From the NCBI GenBank assembly GCA_001510575.1, contig LNGK01000003.1, forward strand, positions 3,921,732 to 3,985,731: DNA of 64,000 nucleotides, given 5' to 3'. Made by a program: the position numbers and the translations under genes. Below the pieces are notes generated by a model, which saw only the letters and a list, made by a program, of their open reading frames with translations, was not told where the DNA came from and did no database searches. Numbering within the stretch: position 1 is the first letter of the stretch; each line of letters starts with the position of its first letter. Shown here piece by piece: positions 26,391 through 39,222 of the stretch. This DNA is from Knoxdaviesia capensis (Eukaryota; Ascomycota; Sordariomycetes; Microascales; Gondwanamycetaceae).

Positions 26391-27821
26391 CATAATAACG
26401 CGCACTTCAGTCCTGGGCGCACATGGGAGGGATCTCGCTCCCAGAATATACCCCGGCTATCGACCCTTCCTCCTGTCCCTCCGATTCCGTCTTTCCCGTC
26501 GGCGCCCTCCCAAAATCTCTCTCCGGTTTTTTGTGTCGTTACTTCTTGCAAAATCATTCCTCTCCCGCTTCCCAAATCTTCTAGCAGGAGAGTCCCCAGA
26601 GTCGACGGCCGTTGTAGCTCGGATGCACCTTCCACATCACCACCCCCGGTTTAACCAAGCCCTCCTTCCAGAACCATCGCCATGCATCCAGCGGTGGCCC
26701 ACGGCTCGTCCCGTCGTCACGTGCACGGTGGCCACTTGATAGAACTAACCGGAGCGAGATGCCCTTTTTACCACCTCAATCTTTTTTCTTCTCTCACTCT
26801 CTCCTGTGGGAGACTTACAGAAGTGAAAGGCTCCTGTATACCATAGCCCTCACTACCGTCCGTGTACAGACTCAACATACCTTCCTTAATCCTTTCTCGT
26901 ACGTAACACCCGCCGAGAAATTACGAGACCAGACCCGAATGCACATACCTAAGAGTAGCCCCCCGACTCCCGAGAGAGGTGAGAGAGAGAAGGAAGGGGG
27001 GCTGAACGCGACACCAGACATGGGCTACAAGGACCTCCCTGCGCTGCCAGGGAAGAGGAAGAAAAAAAAAAAAAGCGTGGCGAGCGGGCGCAAAAGAAGC
27101 ACAACACGAGGAGAAAAAAAAGTATGTGGATTCTCCGTAGACATGGGTGTTGGCCCGCTGTTCTAGAAGCCAGGCTGACCTGAACACATGAAGGAAGAGG
27201 TTAGAGGGGCGTGTGGGGGGGGACTGAAATCGCAGCCGGCCGGCCACGGCGAAGAGGAGTTGACCTCGTTTCTCACGATTGTGCCTAATGCACACAATCC
27301 AGACCTTGTTCCGTGCAGGAACCACCCTAGGAGCCGAAATACACCGCAGTCGGTAGTCCGTACGAGAGCGAAAGAAGAGGATATCCAATTGTCTAGGCTT
27401 GACAGACATGTTTTGTGTATTGTACCCGCCCATAATGACATTTCCGAGGTATCGTGAAAGAAAACAGAGAGAGGCAAGAGTGGAAAGAAAAAAACAAGAA
27501 AATACATTTCATAAACGTGTACACATAAGAGCGCGAACTCTCCAACCCTCTCTCCCCGGCGAGAAAAACAGAAAAATCGTGAGACATATCCAAGTATTCC
27601 GAGAAAAAAAAAAAAGATGAAAAAAGATGAGACATGGCATAAGAATCGGGACAGAAAATAGACAAAGGTATAGTGCCAAACGAAAATAGCTGAACAGAAA
27701 ATGCACCCAAAAGACAAAGAGAAAAGAAACGAGACGCCGTTCACACAATCAGGAACGGAGCTGCCAACAAAGTGTTGCTGACTCCGTTCCTGGACCGCCT
27801 CCACACCACGGCACCAGCGGG

Positions 27822-30800
27822 CTAATTATCCCAGTGATAGTCGTCATACTCGTCATCGTACCCATGATCGTCGTCGCCGTGGTACCGGTGGCGCCGACCA
27901 CCGTCATCGTCATGCCGACGCTCCCGCGGCTTCTGGGTATCTCTCCGACGACCTGCACAGGAAGAAAAAGAAAATATTAGCTTCGAGTCACCACAGACAA
28001 AGGAACACCACCACCCAACGAAGAAAGGGACGACAGAACCCTACCTTTCCGGATCTGCTCCGTAGCATACGCATACCCCTGGATCTCCTCCTTGCTCAAC
28101 ACCCGGAGCACAATCACAAAATCATCCCGCACCTCAAACCGCTCCTTGCCAATCACCAGCGCCTCCGGGTTCACAATCTTGCGGCTGATGCGCGTCCACC
28201 GCGCCCCGGACGGCACCTCTTTGCGCTTGTCGTCCTTCTTGTGTGGCGCCACGCCCTCGCGGATCGGGTTCGGGTCTTCGGGGAAATACGCCGACGGGTT
28301 CTTCAAGATTCCCTTAATCGGCCGGGACGACCCCAGTCCGACGTCCGGGTCCAGTTTCTCGCGCGGCGGCGAAACCAGGCGCACCTGGCGGTCGTCGCCC
28401 ACGGCGACGCGTGCGATTTCCCGGCTGCGAGAGGAGTTATCTCCCAGGTACTCGACGGAAATGTCGCTGTCCCGTCCGGATCCGGTTGCTGAGGCGGCGG
28501 CGGCAGCGGCGGCAGCTCCGCTACCAGAAGCCATGGGAGGAGCGGTAGGCCCAGACTTGGCGGCCTTGCGGCTGCTACTTTCTCCAGGTGCCGACGACTC
28601 TCCGGTGCGAGAGTTGCCCAGCCGGGAGCCGCCAATGGTCATATCGGCAAGCTGCTCCTTGATCTTGCGCAGCTCGTCCGTGTTATTCGGGTTGAAGGCG
28701 TTGGACGCACGAGCACGCTTGCGGGCTGCCCGAGCTGGGTCTTCAGAGTCCTGTCCGGGACGGGACGACCGGGACTCTGCTGATGCTCCCGAGACTGGAG
28801 CGTCCGCTGTGCTGCTGGCGGACGCCGTCGCGCTGGCCTGGGATGGAATATCCAGGTCAATTTGCTCGCCATCCGACGACCGTCGGGGCCGCAGATCCTC
28901 GTCAGGGGCGTCTACGACCGAAACCGGCAATCCAGTCTTGGCAGGCGAAATGGCAGGAGACACGGGGCGTTTTTGCGTGAGAGATATGGCACTTCCAGTC
29001 AATGGAGAGACTGAGGCATCGCTGGTTTTGGCGACTGAGTCACTTGATCCTCGAGGCGAGTTCTTCGCGGGCCGTGCGTCACGCGCTACGTCCCTAGGAT
29101 CGAGGAATCGTGATTCATCGCGCGCAGAATAGTGGCCCACCGGCTGAGAGCTGACAATGTCGATGGAATTGCTGTCGTCATCGTGGTCGTGGTCGTGATC
29201 GTCGTCCGTATCATGGCCAGTAGGAGCAGGCTCCTTTCCGGCACGGCGTCTACTGTTCTCAGCCCGGCTGGATGAAAGCTTGCTGTCAGATTGCCGAGGT
29301 CGGGACTCAACCGGGGGAGACACGTCGCGATCTTTGCCCTTGCTGGAACGAGACGGGCCGTCCCGGCCAGAAGACTGGGCAGATGCGGTAAGGCCAGCGG
29401 CAACAGTCGAGATTCCAAGACCAGCAATAAACTTGTCCCCGGGACGGAATCCATCGCCATTGTGCTCCCTGCCGTCCCGCTTGGGAACGTCTTCACTCGA
29501 ATGAGATGCGGAGGCTCCGGAAATGACCGCTGGAGAGGCGTGTCTTTCAAATGGGTCCGAGGAGCCGGTATCGGGATGAGTGATCATGCTTTCTTCGTGC
29601 AAAACGCGGAGGCGGCCGGAACGGCGCGGGTCCCGGTCGGGACTCTCGTCCACGTGACGGCTAGAATAGTGCTGCTCAGAACGGCGGGGGTTAGTGCGCC
29701 GGGATTGCGGAGTATAGGGAACCTCGTAGTCATCCACAGAAGTTCGGACACCAAAGCCGCGCGTAGCAACTTCGTCATCTCGGAAGAATTGCGCATGGTT
29801 TCCAAGGTCGCGGTGACTAGAACTACCCTGATCAACATGGGGGTCGGGGTAGTCGTTATCGCGCTCTTGTTCGCGGGGGCGATACGTGTGGTCAAGAAAG
29901 TCGCGCGAGTCGCGGTAGTCACGGTGGGTACGGTTCCCATCCCGGTCAGCCTGATTGTCCCGATCCCAGCCCCGTTCAGGGTAATCCCGATCGTGGCCGT
30001 GGTCGCGGGAATGGTCGTAGTCATGGTAATCGCGCTGACGGTCGTCATCAAGACGGCGGTAGGAATCGCCGCCATTGAACCCCTGGCGGGGTAGAGGTCC
30101 GTCTTGGAACAGAGACACAGGGCGGGCGCCGCGGTTTGACCCGCGACGGTCTCTGGCAGTGGTCGAGGAAGACATGTCCAGCCGCGGCGCGGTGACAGCC
30201 ACAGCTCCGGCAGCAGCAGCAACGGCAGCAGCGGCAACAGCCTGAGGAGTTGCGACCGGGGGAGGTGCCGGAGGTGCTGCAGGCGGGACGTCATATGTCG
30301 ACGAACGAGAAAGTCCAGCGATCTTTTCAAGGCCACGAGTGGTTGGAGGAGGACCGCCACGGCTGTCGAAGGGTTTCGAGGAGCCGGTTGCTGGGTTATA
30401 AGATCGGGTAGAGTCGGTGTTGATGATGACGCTGGGCCGGTCAGCGCCAGCATTATAGGTGACATTGGGCCGGTGGTAGCGATCAAGGCTCTCCCGGCGG
30501 TTGTGGGCACGGGACGGCCGATCGTGGTCCAGATCGTAGCGAGCCAGCTCTCCAGGCTTTGTGTATTGATAATCCTCGTCAATGTCGACGGAATTAGGAT
30601 TTTGGAGTTGCGTTGATGTGTACTGAACAGAAGGACGAGAGTTGCGGTACTCCTCGGACCAAGCCGCCGATGACGAGGCAGGGACAGAGCTCATGGGCTC
30701 AGCAAAGCGATCTGGCTCGCGGTCCCGGTCTTGGCCGTGTTCGCGATGGCTGCGGTCTCGTTCTTTGTAGCGCGAGGAATCGTCGATCAAGGTATCGGCA

Positions 30801-31393
30801 GGGCCAGCATACGAGCGGTTGCGACCATGGCTCTTGGAGCGCAAGTACGAGGCGGGCTGCGCGACGAGGACGTTGTCGCTGGCGCGGTAGCTGTTTAGAA
30901 CGGGGCTCGGAGAGCGAGCGGTTGGGGGAGCAATGCCACCAGTGGTGGAAGATAGCACATGTGGGCGGGAGCCGGAAGTCGAGGTTATCACGACAGGCCG
31001 AGCCGTGGACGAGTCCATGGAGGCGCGGTGAGCGCGAGAAGAATCGCGCAGGCTGGTGGAGCGGCGCATTGGATCGTACGAAGGCAGGTAGGTGGTGGTA
31101 GTAGTGGTGGTGGTTGGCACAGCGGGGAGAAGAGAAGCAACAGAGGATGATGTCGCAGGCAAGATGTCAACTGCCGAGCTAGAGTTCACGCCCGAATTGG
31201 TATGGTGGTGGTATCGAGGAGTGGCATAACGGTCATGAGAAGATGAAGGAGGAGCGGTTGCGCCAGCGGTCACGGCGACCGGATATACGTGCATGTCGGT
31301 GCTGACAGAATTATACGGCACTGACGACATGGACGCTCTCGGGTTCGCAAAGGTCGAGGCCCGTTGAGGGTAGTAGTAACGTCGCTCAGCCAT
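27822..31393 (-). CDS. Large disordered charged protein with conserved C-terminal domain (DUF8035-like)
   Basis: Predicted 1,159 residues in two exons, 31393-28045 and 27952-27822, phase 1, donor g|gtaggg and acceptor gcag. The ATG at 31393 (MAERRYYYP) is the first in-frame ATG likely to be used; the open frame continues upstream through CT-rich leader. Residues 1-1000 are low complexity: Ser/Arg/Asp rich with many RD, RE and RS dipeptides and a short poly-Ala segment, so probably intrinsically disordered. The only globular-looking part is near residues 1060-1117 (ARWTRISRKIVNPEAL onward to ATEQIRKG), followed by an Arg/Asp/His/Tyr-rich tail from exon 2 ending in YHWDN. I recall this C-terminal block as a fungal domain of unknown function (DUF8035), but could not verify that. 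RD/RS-rich composition would suit an RNA-associated protein; this is inference only. A long plus-strand frame opposite it (28,092-29,132) is a shadow. Confidence 0.88.
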
Positions 31394-34300
31394 TGTTGTG
31401 GTGGGCGACGACCAGCCGAGGATCGAATGACAGACAAGCGAGAAGGAGGACGATAAGCGGGGGCGGGGAGGACAAAAAAAAAGAGTCACCGATAATCGCA
31501 AGTATCAAGGGTCCCGCACACGTCTTATATAAATTGTGTATCACAGTATAATATGTGATGTATATGCCACGGGAAGTTAAGCGACAAAGTTAAAGGGAGG
31601 GGAAGAGAAGGAGAAAAAGTGAGATTGAAGAGGGAGGAAGCGGAAAAGAGAGAGATATATAACGAGGATTAAGAGAGAAGAAAACGGTCGGACATAGATC
31701 ATAAAGCTGGAAGAAAGTGGAAGAGTGGGACAGTGAGGCTGAGTGAGAGAGGAAGAAGGAAAAAAGTGTGTGCTACAGAGAGGCACGACATGCACCACAC
31801 AGTCAGATGGAAGTGAAGCTTATCGATAATGGAGATAACGACAGTTGAAGGAGAGGAATTAAATAAGTCGGGGAGAAAAATAGAGAGAGAAGAAGTAGCG
31901 AGAAGGGGAGAGAAAAGAAGAGAAATGAAGAGAAAAGAACGGAAGCGAGTAAAGGTGGTGATGTTGGATGAAGATGGAAGAAAGAACTGAGATGTGGAAG
32001 ATCGGTGAGATTAAGTAAGGAAAAGAGAGAAAAGTGAGTCAAGAAATGCTGAAACTGCAGGTTGAGAGGTCGGGAAGGAAGCCCTCAGGTTATAGATGGA
32101 AAGGGCGAGTTGCAAATAACGGGGTTATGCAATTATTCAGATGGCGAGAAAGAGAGAAAATTGTGCAGGAAGGAACAAGGCAGGAGAGAGTGAGAGAGAG
32201 GAATAAGTGAGAGAAAAAAAAAGGCAGCAACGGAGCAAGCGGGGAAAAGAACAGAGTGGAAGGAACGAGCGGCTCAGCGAGGACGACGAAAAAGCATGTT
32301 GTGAGGCCACAAAACCCAATTTTATATTTTCATCTAGGCGCACACACACACATATTCTCCAGCGGCCTTTTCGCCCTTCTTCCTTGATGATCCATAATCC
32401 TCCTGTCCCGGCTGCTATACAATCGACATTGTGTGTAAGGATAGTTGACTGTTTGCCTGCTCCAGCCAAGTTCTGGGCTCTGACATATGCGCACAGACAC
32501 ACGGCCAGCGACTTGACTTTTCTCTCTCAGGCCCTACAGAGACCCAGCATGTTCCCTTCCACCCTTGGGTCCCGGGGTCATTGGAGCGCGTGCCGCTTGA
32601 CCAGACGCTGGTGTTGGTAGCAGAAGAGGACAAATGGGCGGCGGGCGGGCCTCAATTGTTGGCCGGCCGTGGAAGCCGTCCAAAAGAGAGAGAAAGATCC
32701 TGGTCAACGTTAATTATCCTGGCTCGACACAACAATTACGTTGCGGTTGGGCATCTATCTCCGTGTGCTCTTTCTGATATCTCTAATTAATACGGAAGAG
32801 GCAAAAGCCACAGGGGCAAACCCATCGACATTCTTTCGCAATAAAAAAAAAAGGACGCGAAGAGACGACGTGAAACTTGCTGCTTTTCGACGATTTCCAA
32901 CCATCGGTGAACGACACAAGAAACGGCACAAATCGTGTAAGCCCGGCCTTGTAAGTGGATATGCCAAACACCTAGTGCTGACAATCAGCAGTGTCTGCAT
33001 CGAGGACTTGTCCTTGCTGGCTAACGATGTCCATTGAGTTAAGAGGACATGTCGGTGACGGGTTACCTCAGTACAAACAAGTACTCCAGACCACCACGTC
33101 GGTCCCAAGACCGAACTTGTCACTCCTGAACCGGGGGGACTCATGATCAGACTCCTCCTTTCTGCTCTGCAGCCTGGTTTGGACTCAATCTGATGGATAG
33201 GGAGGCAGGCTAATGTGGCAAAGCAGACACTAGTACGGGTTTTTGGCGGTGGAAGTGAGGTGGAAGCTCGTGACCATGCACTTCGGGCGATTGGAGAAAT
33301 CGGTGGAATATGTGTGCTCCTCCAAATTCTCCGATCGCGCGACGCAAGGTCACCACCACCTCCGGATGGCTAACGAGTTGTCAGAGATGGTGTCTGTGTT
33401 GCTAACTCCTGTGGTTCCCGTCCATGAGTCCCGGCCCGGGTGGTCAGCTGGAATGCGTCCAACGAGAGCAGGAATTAAGCCCATTACCGGCATATATTGG
33501 AGATGAGGATCTTCAGAGTGTAGCTATCCATGCCTGGAGACAGATGGTAGTGGTTGTCACAGACCCTAATGGCACACCACTTAGGGTTAAACGCCTGCCT
33601 GTTGGTTGTCTTATAGTGGGTTTTATATTTATAGAAACCGTAAGTCTGCGAGACGGTCCTTGATTTCTATCCTTCCATCGCCCGCAATCATACGGAACTT
33701 GGCTCAAGCGCCAAAACCGCTCGCTCGTTTGACTCTATCTTTCCATCATCGTTATGAAGATGTCAAAAACAGGAAACACGAGAAGTGGCTTAATCCCTGC
33801 CTGGTTCCCCCTCCATCCATCCTAATCAAGCCCCCCTCTCAAGGGTATCAGCCCTGTTCGAAAAACTTGATGTCATAGACAGGGAATGCCGGAATGGTGA
33901 GTTGTCCTTTATCCACAGTATTACAGAACAGCAAAGCAGCAAGAATAGGCCCCAAATTGCCATAGGGGTCCTTGTTCAATGTACGTACGAGTCCAGAGAT
34001 AACCAGCAACCGGGGACGGCGAATCCAGCAGATCGAAGCAGTACAAACACTAGGTTAAACAGATAGTGAATGGGGGGGGGGGACACACACCACACACATC
34101 ATCGGCGATATGTTATTTGCCACCCGCCAGAGGATTTTGAAAGTTCGTATCATCGGCAGTCTCTCTCGGGTTCTCTCGCCGTCTCCCACATTCTTGATGC
34201 TTCTCTCAGGTGTCATTCTTTTTCCTCACTCCCACACTCTCTCTTTCCTCAATCTCTCTCTCCGAAAGCCTCATCGGCGAAGAAGAAGAAGGAGAAGAAG

Positions 34301-36094
34301 CTGTTGCGGATTCGGGGAAAACGTGAGCGATGCCTGGTGATGATTAGGTCACGCCACGGGATCGTGAGAACATAGGGACTCGGGCAGCGTCCGAATTTCA
34401 AATCGAGCAGCCGGGTGCTCTTTGTTTTTCTTTTCTTTTCTTTTTTTCTGTAAATTTAACTCTTCAAACAAATAACCTGGAAAAAACGAGTGAAGTATTC
34501 ACCCATCCCAGGACTCAGCAAGACGGGCGATGAAACCGTTCATGCAGCCTCTTGCATGCGCCGACAGACATCAACAGCTGCGGCCACAAGAACATGCATC
34601 CTGCAGCGGTTTGCATGTTGGGCCCGCGGTTCTCAGTCGGTCGGTTCTGTGGCGCCAGCCAGGAATCAGGCCACATAAACAAACGCCTTACCGCGAGAGC
34701 TGAGGCCCGCCCTGGCCGGGCCACTTGGGGCTCTTTTTTTTTTACGGGTTTTCTTTTTTCGTGCTATTCCGGGGGCTCCTGTCACTGTGTTTTACCTCTC
34801 CGTGCGCTTCGAGCATGCGGCGATGACGATTGGGTAGAGGTCACCACGTCGGCTGTTTCACCTCAACGGAGAGAGAGATTGAACGGGGGGGGAGGGGGGC
34901 ATGTGTTAACTGTTCAAGCCTGAACCAGCATCACGAAGCTGATGGTCGGGTTGGTTCTTGGGACTGTGCGCTTGTTTTTTTTTTCTCTTTGATCACCCAG
35001 TCTCTAAACAACCTCTCCGATTGTTATTCCGTAGTCGTTGTAATTCCCATCTGGATGAACCGGTGACAGCCCTCACACCAAGTAGACGAAGCGAAGTGGC
35101 TGTGGGCCGGTGCTTGGCGGCCTTTTCTCGCGGCCTCGCATGTTGGTCCTGGCCTTCTGATTCGGCGGTAGAGCTCTAACATACAATCCACGAATGCAAC
35201 TACAATTCACTTTGTGTCTCAATTTCTTTTTTGTTGGGGGGGAAAGTTTCCTCTCGCTTCCGTTTCTGAGGTCGTTTCGCCCACTATATCCCGTCTCCCG
35301 CCCGTGTTTTGGCAGTTCGAGAGGACGTGCTAGTATATTTCATTTCTCTCTTCTAGCATGATGATGGCCCGATTCCGTTTGTCTATAAGCTTTTGAGACA
35401 CAAGACATATGTATGTACTGTACATAGATAGATAGGATGACGCTACTGTCTGACATGTGCTCCACACCCATCGAAGCTTTCCTTTTTTTTTTTTTGCATC
35501 TGCATGCAAATGCAGCTCCGACGACAGGAGGCAACGAGAAAATGCGCGTTAATGCGGCCGTTCCCGTGTCCTTGCGTCTCTTCGTGTGCTTATGTGTGTG
35601 TGTGTGTGTGTGTGTGGATGTCCCTAGCCTGCGAAACGACATAGCTTGGGTACATGTACTGACGTTCCAGGTGCGCTTGCACACCATGCACATGCACGCG
35701 CGGACACCCAATCACCACGTCCGGCTCGGCCTGTCTCTTGTATCTTGCCCACCCTGATAGCATGCGTGGGAGGCCAGACGAGAAGGGGGTGTGGCAGGTC
35801 GATTTGAGTCCGCAGCGTTGCTGGGGCCCATGTGAAGAAACCCCAGCCGGAAACAGACAACAAGCGCACACATGAGAGAAGGGTGGGAGGAGAAATCAAA
35901 GAGAAACATTTAATAAAAAAAAGTGGGAGCAGGGTGGGATTACACCACACGGGAAAAACGGGATAAGCACGTTATGGAGGTTGACATTGGGCTGCAATGC
36001 GGCCTCCTTTTTGCTTGTTTAATATCGGCCTGCACAGTCGTCGCGACCCAACCCCACCACCCTCGCGGCTTTCGACGCCAAGAACCACTTGAGT

Positions 36095-36130
<36 letters not shown>
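36095..36130. repeat. (GT)18 microsatellite
   Basis: Longest GT tract in the window, 36 bp. A complementary CA tract follows at 36,251-36,269, so the two could pair as an inverted repeat. Confidence 0.97.
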
Positions 36131-36133
<3 letters not shown>

Positions 36134-36250
36134 GTCGGCAACGCATACTCTGCTGCTGGAGTCTCCATATTATTCCCTCGTCGTCTGGTGGTTAATTCTC
36201 GTCCTTTGCCTGGAAGAAGACCGTCCCGCGCTCGGTGTTCTATATATATC

Positions 36251-36269
36251 CACACACACACACACACAC
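36251..36269. repeat. (CA)9 microsatellite
   Basis: CA tract about 120 bp after the (GT)18 tract, in complementary orientation. Confidence 0.95.
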
Positions 36270-36855
36270 CGCAGACACAAACATACTATGGAAGGGAAGT
36301 GAGTAGAGCACACACCCGGAAGTTTGATTCGTAGACATTGCTTCCTGTCAAAAAAAAAATATTCTTTTGCGAGATGGGGGGGGAGTGGGGCCATGTCTGA
36401 CTCGATTTGCTCGTTGTCTGTGGAATGCACTTCGAGGCGCATCGGGGAGTTTGGCACTGCATGTGCAGGTTGGCTGTCCTGGCCGTAGGAGTGTCAGCGG
36501 AAGACCTACCTACCTTTGCCGTTTCGTTTTTCACGGGGCGAGTGTAAGCCCTGGGTAGATCTTGGTGTAATCCATCTCCAGGACGTCCTGGACTGTTGAA
36601 AGCCCAGGACAACAGAGAGAAACTGTAGAGTGCCACGGGCGGGGCACCACTTCGCCCAGCCCCGACATGTCACTACATGCCCAGACGAACCAGCATCTCG
36701 GCCGACCATGACGAGCAGCAGAACCACCACTGCGTGGAAGAGCACACAGCGCCGGTACTTTGCTGCTGGGCCCAGGGAACTTGAAGCGACGTTGGAGTGG
36801 TGGGGAGACGAACAGACAGGCATGGTGCCACTCACAAAGGACACAAAAGAAAAGC

Positions 36856-36856
<1 letters not shown>

Positions 36857-36890
<34 letters not shown>
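36857..36890. repeat. (CAG)11 trinucleotide repeat
   Basis: Eleven CAG units followed by a further C. No supported gene covers it, so it is treated as an intergenic trinucleotide microsatellite. Confidence 0.95.
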
Positions 36891-36891
<1 letters not shown>

Positions 36892-38717
36892 ACGGTAGAA
36901 CCTGTAGTTGGTGCGACCCCAACCAGCAAGCACCGAGACCGAACGAAGCAAACACACCAAGCTCCCGCATCTGAAGGCGTCTTTCGTCAGACGCAGCGGT
37001 CGGAATGGTATTTGCATGTTTGTCCAGTTCCGAAAAGAAATCTCACCCACACCCACCCTCTCTCTCTCTCTCTCTCACGCACACGCACTCATCCTCCCCT
37101 CTGCCTAGCTCTTCCTCTCTGTCCCTCTCGGAGTCTCGCCCCGTGCGACCGCACCAACCTGTAGCCACGCCTCGATGCCTCTCGCCGCCAGATCGACTCA
37201 GTCTCAAAGAGCAAAAAGGACGAGAGCCCCGGCGTATTCGCGTCCTTGGGATCTGTCCTGTCTTTTGAACCAGGGCCCAGCAGCCCAAGTCCTGTGGTAC
37301 CTCCAAAAGCCTCAGGGATGGCTACGCTGGCATGCGTGACTGCCTAGAGTGGGCTTGTTTGTGGACAGTGTGTGTGGTGCGTGTGTAGAGATGAGGCAAA
37401 AAAGAATATTGACCAAGAGAGTCTCACCAGCATGTTCTTTGGGTTCTGTTCTTCGCTGGAGGTCCGGAAACGCACTCTCGAGTGTGTGTGTGTCTGCATG
37501 CCTCGGCAACCTCTCCAGGGCTGATGACGAGAACCACCAGATAGATGGGGAGGACAGGTCTCGGAACGTAGGTGCATACTTATATCCTGAAGAAGCAGGC
37601 GAGCAAGCAACTCACGGCACACACACACACACTCACACACCCCTCGTGGAACGCCAGAACCTGCACGCACCCGCGCCAGTCTGGTCACGGTCCCAAATCC
37701 CAGGTCCGCCACTGTTCTCTTCCCTCTCCTTCCGTGCGTCGTCTCTGTCTATCTCGTCCCGGCTCTCCAGAGAGACAGGACGAGAACCAACCGAGAGGTG
37801 TTCCCGACAGCTGGCCCTTCGTTCTCCAGCCAGTCAAACACGGCGGTGGTGCTTGGCCAGGAAGACCACACACCCCTTGGCGTTAGTGTTTTTGTTTTTC
37901 TCCTCAGATGTCGTCGCACACTACCCAATGGAACCCTCCCCCGTGGTGCGCGATAGCGTCACTTCGGAGTGAGTGCCTCAGGACGCAGGGCACAGGAAGA
38001 AAAAAAACCCCCCAGTCCAAGCCGCTTTTGCTTGCCTCTCTTTTTCCGTCTCTCAAGAGCGGTGAGGCCTGAGAAAAAAAGGACCTATGACAGCAGGAAA
38101 GGCAGCAAAAGCGTACCCGGGGGGGGCAGCGTCGCCTTCACGCCGCGCTGTCTCGGGTGATACCGCCTCGCTTTCGGTGAGAATCCTCCCAACAGCTAGC
38201 TTGTGAACGAGGCGACTCTGCCTCGAAGGAGACCCACGGGCGACAGGAGAAGGCGAAGAAGGAATTCTGAGAGCGGTGTAGACATCGATGGGGGAAAAAA
38301 GAGAAGGAAACGGGGCCCCGAGGAAACAAGGCAGTGATGCCGGGTGGACGCATATCTCCCGGCGGCAAAAGCCTGCCTCAAGACTCACTCTTCACGTCCG
38401 CGCCGCAGAGTTAGTTCCCCGCGTGCTTCGGTGTTGGGGAACGAACGCGCTGGCCCTAAGCCGCGGCGTAAACCCAGCACCCGCCGTAACAACATACAAG
38501 CCCAGTCCCGACTGGCTGATGACGTCCGTTCATCACACTCATCCTGTCCTTCGAAATTCACGCACGGAATGCGTATCTCAGAATTCCTGATAATCAAGAA
38601 GGTGTAGGAGGTAAATGCCGGAAGTGAGTTTTCAGCGGGCTGATGCAGGTGGTGGGGAAATTTGCAGATTGGACGAATATAAGGCCAAACCCCGCCTACT
38701 TCCACCATCTCCGTGTA

Positions 38718-38813
38718 GGCACTGTGGCCGAGTGGTTAAGGCGCTGCCCTGCTATTACCAAAGTAGCCAAGGCAGTTCATTCGTGAGCGCGTGTTCGAAT
38801 CACGTCGGTGTCG
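38718..38813 (+). tRNA. tRNA-Ser(GCT) with a 15-nt intron
   Basis: Decodes AGC/AGT serine codons. The acceptor stem (38718-38724 with 38806-38812) pairs over all seven positions with two G-U wobbles. The D arm carries box A TGGCCGAGTGG. The anticodon stem CTGCC/GGCAG encloses a loop with anticodon GCT at 38751-38753. A 15-nt intron (38755-38769) follows the base 3' of the anticodon, the standard place for nuclear tRNA introns. A long variable arm (TCA..TGA) marks a class II tRNA. The T arm carries GTTCGAAT (box B). The discriminator base is G, as in eukaryotic tRNA-Ser rather than Leu. CCA is not encoded. It lies 409 bp from the end of the convergent bleomycin hydrolase gene. Confidence 0.96.
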
Positions 38814-38814
38814 A

Positions 38815-38820
38815 TTTTTT
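38815..38820 (+). terminator. RNA polymerase III terminator of tRNA-Ser
   Basis: A run of six T residues begins two bases after the discriminator base of the tRNA, and a second T6 run follows closely. Confidence 0.85.
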
Positions 38821-39222
38821 GCTCTTTTTTCGTTTTGACTTCATTTCCTGGCATTTTCATCCTGATATCTCCTTTATTCAGCATCCTCTTCCCTTTTTTG
38901 CGTCTTGTCTTTTTTTTCTCCCTATCCAAGTTTGTAGCCATGAACACACTAGCTGGGAAAAATCACATCTCTACTACAGGGGGGAATCAATCAAGAGCAA
39001 GGCCATCTTCAACAAGAAATAGTATGGTTAGTATAAACCAAAATCTGATAGGTGTACTAGCTGCATTTACAGAAAGAAGAAGATATCTGAGGGAAAATTC
39101 AATGCCTCTAAAAGGCTAGCCCGTAGGAAAAATCATAAACATCATGGCCTTGAATCCATAGCAAATCCAAATCCAAGCCCCCGAGGCCCTGTCGCTCCTC
39201 CAAAGTCCCCCAAAGCACCCAT
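38821..39222. other. Short spacer between tRNA and bleomycin hydrolase 3' end
   Basis: T-rich after the tRNA and then AT-richer. It probably contains the 3' untranslated region of the minus-strand peptidase gene. No gene is seen. Confidence 0.6.

Larger units (their letters stand above)
22615..27821. other. Intergenic: promoter side of CK1-like gene and 3' side of the large disordered-protein gene
   Basis: No supported gene. It contains an AT dinucleotide run (23,190-23,210), GT tracts (24,228-24,249 and 24,969-24,995), a 9-bp tandem repeat (24,405-24,443), a GCAGT-type cluster near 25,200-25,235 and a perfect 18-bp palindrome at 26,373-26,390. Open frames at 26,146-26,739 and 26,759-27,166 lack family resemblance and splice support. 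Confidence 0.6.
31394..38717. other. Intergenic desert, promoter of the large disordered-protein gene at its left end
   Basis: The first kilobase (31,394-32,330) is strongly purine rich on the plus strand, so CT rich upstream of the minus-strand gene, as in many fungal promoters. The rest holds simple repeats: GT tracts at 35,593-35,616 and 36,095-36,130, CA tracts at 36,251-36,269 and near 37,618-37,640, and a CAG11 array at 36,857-36,890. Frames in this stretch, including a poly-Leu minus frame over the CAG repeat, have no family support. Confidence 0.65.

Noticed and set aside
26759..27166. 135-codon plus frame with MGYKDLPALPGK
   Set aside because: The start codon context is weak, a poly-Lys run comes from an A-tract, and nothing links it to a known family.
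27163..27804. 213-codon minus frame
   Set aside because: Directly downstream of the large disordered-protein stop and Phe/Leu/Ser rich, as expected of a T-rich 3' untranslated region.
28092..29132. 346-codon plus-strand frame and other frames over 29,291-30,582
   Set aside because: Shadows of the Asp/Arg/Ser-rich minus-strand gene at 27,822-31,393.
36506..36970. Minus-strand frame with a Leu11 run
   Set aside because: The Leu run is simply the CAG repeat read on the opposite strand; the remainder has no recognisable domain.
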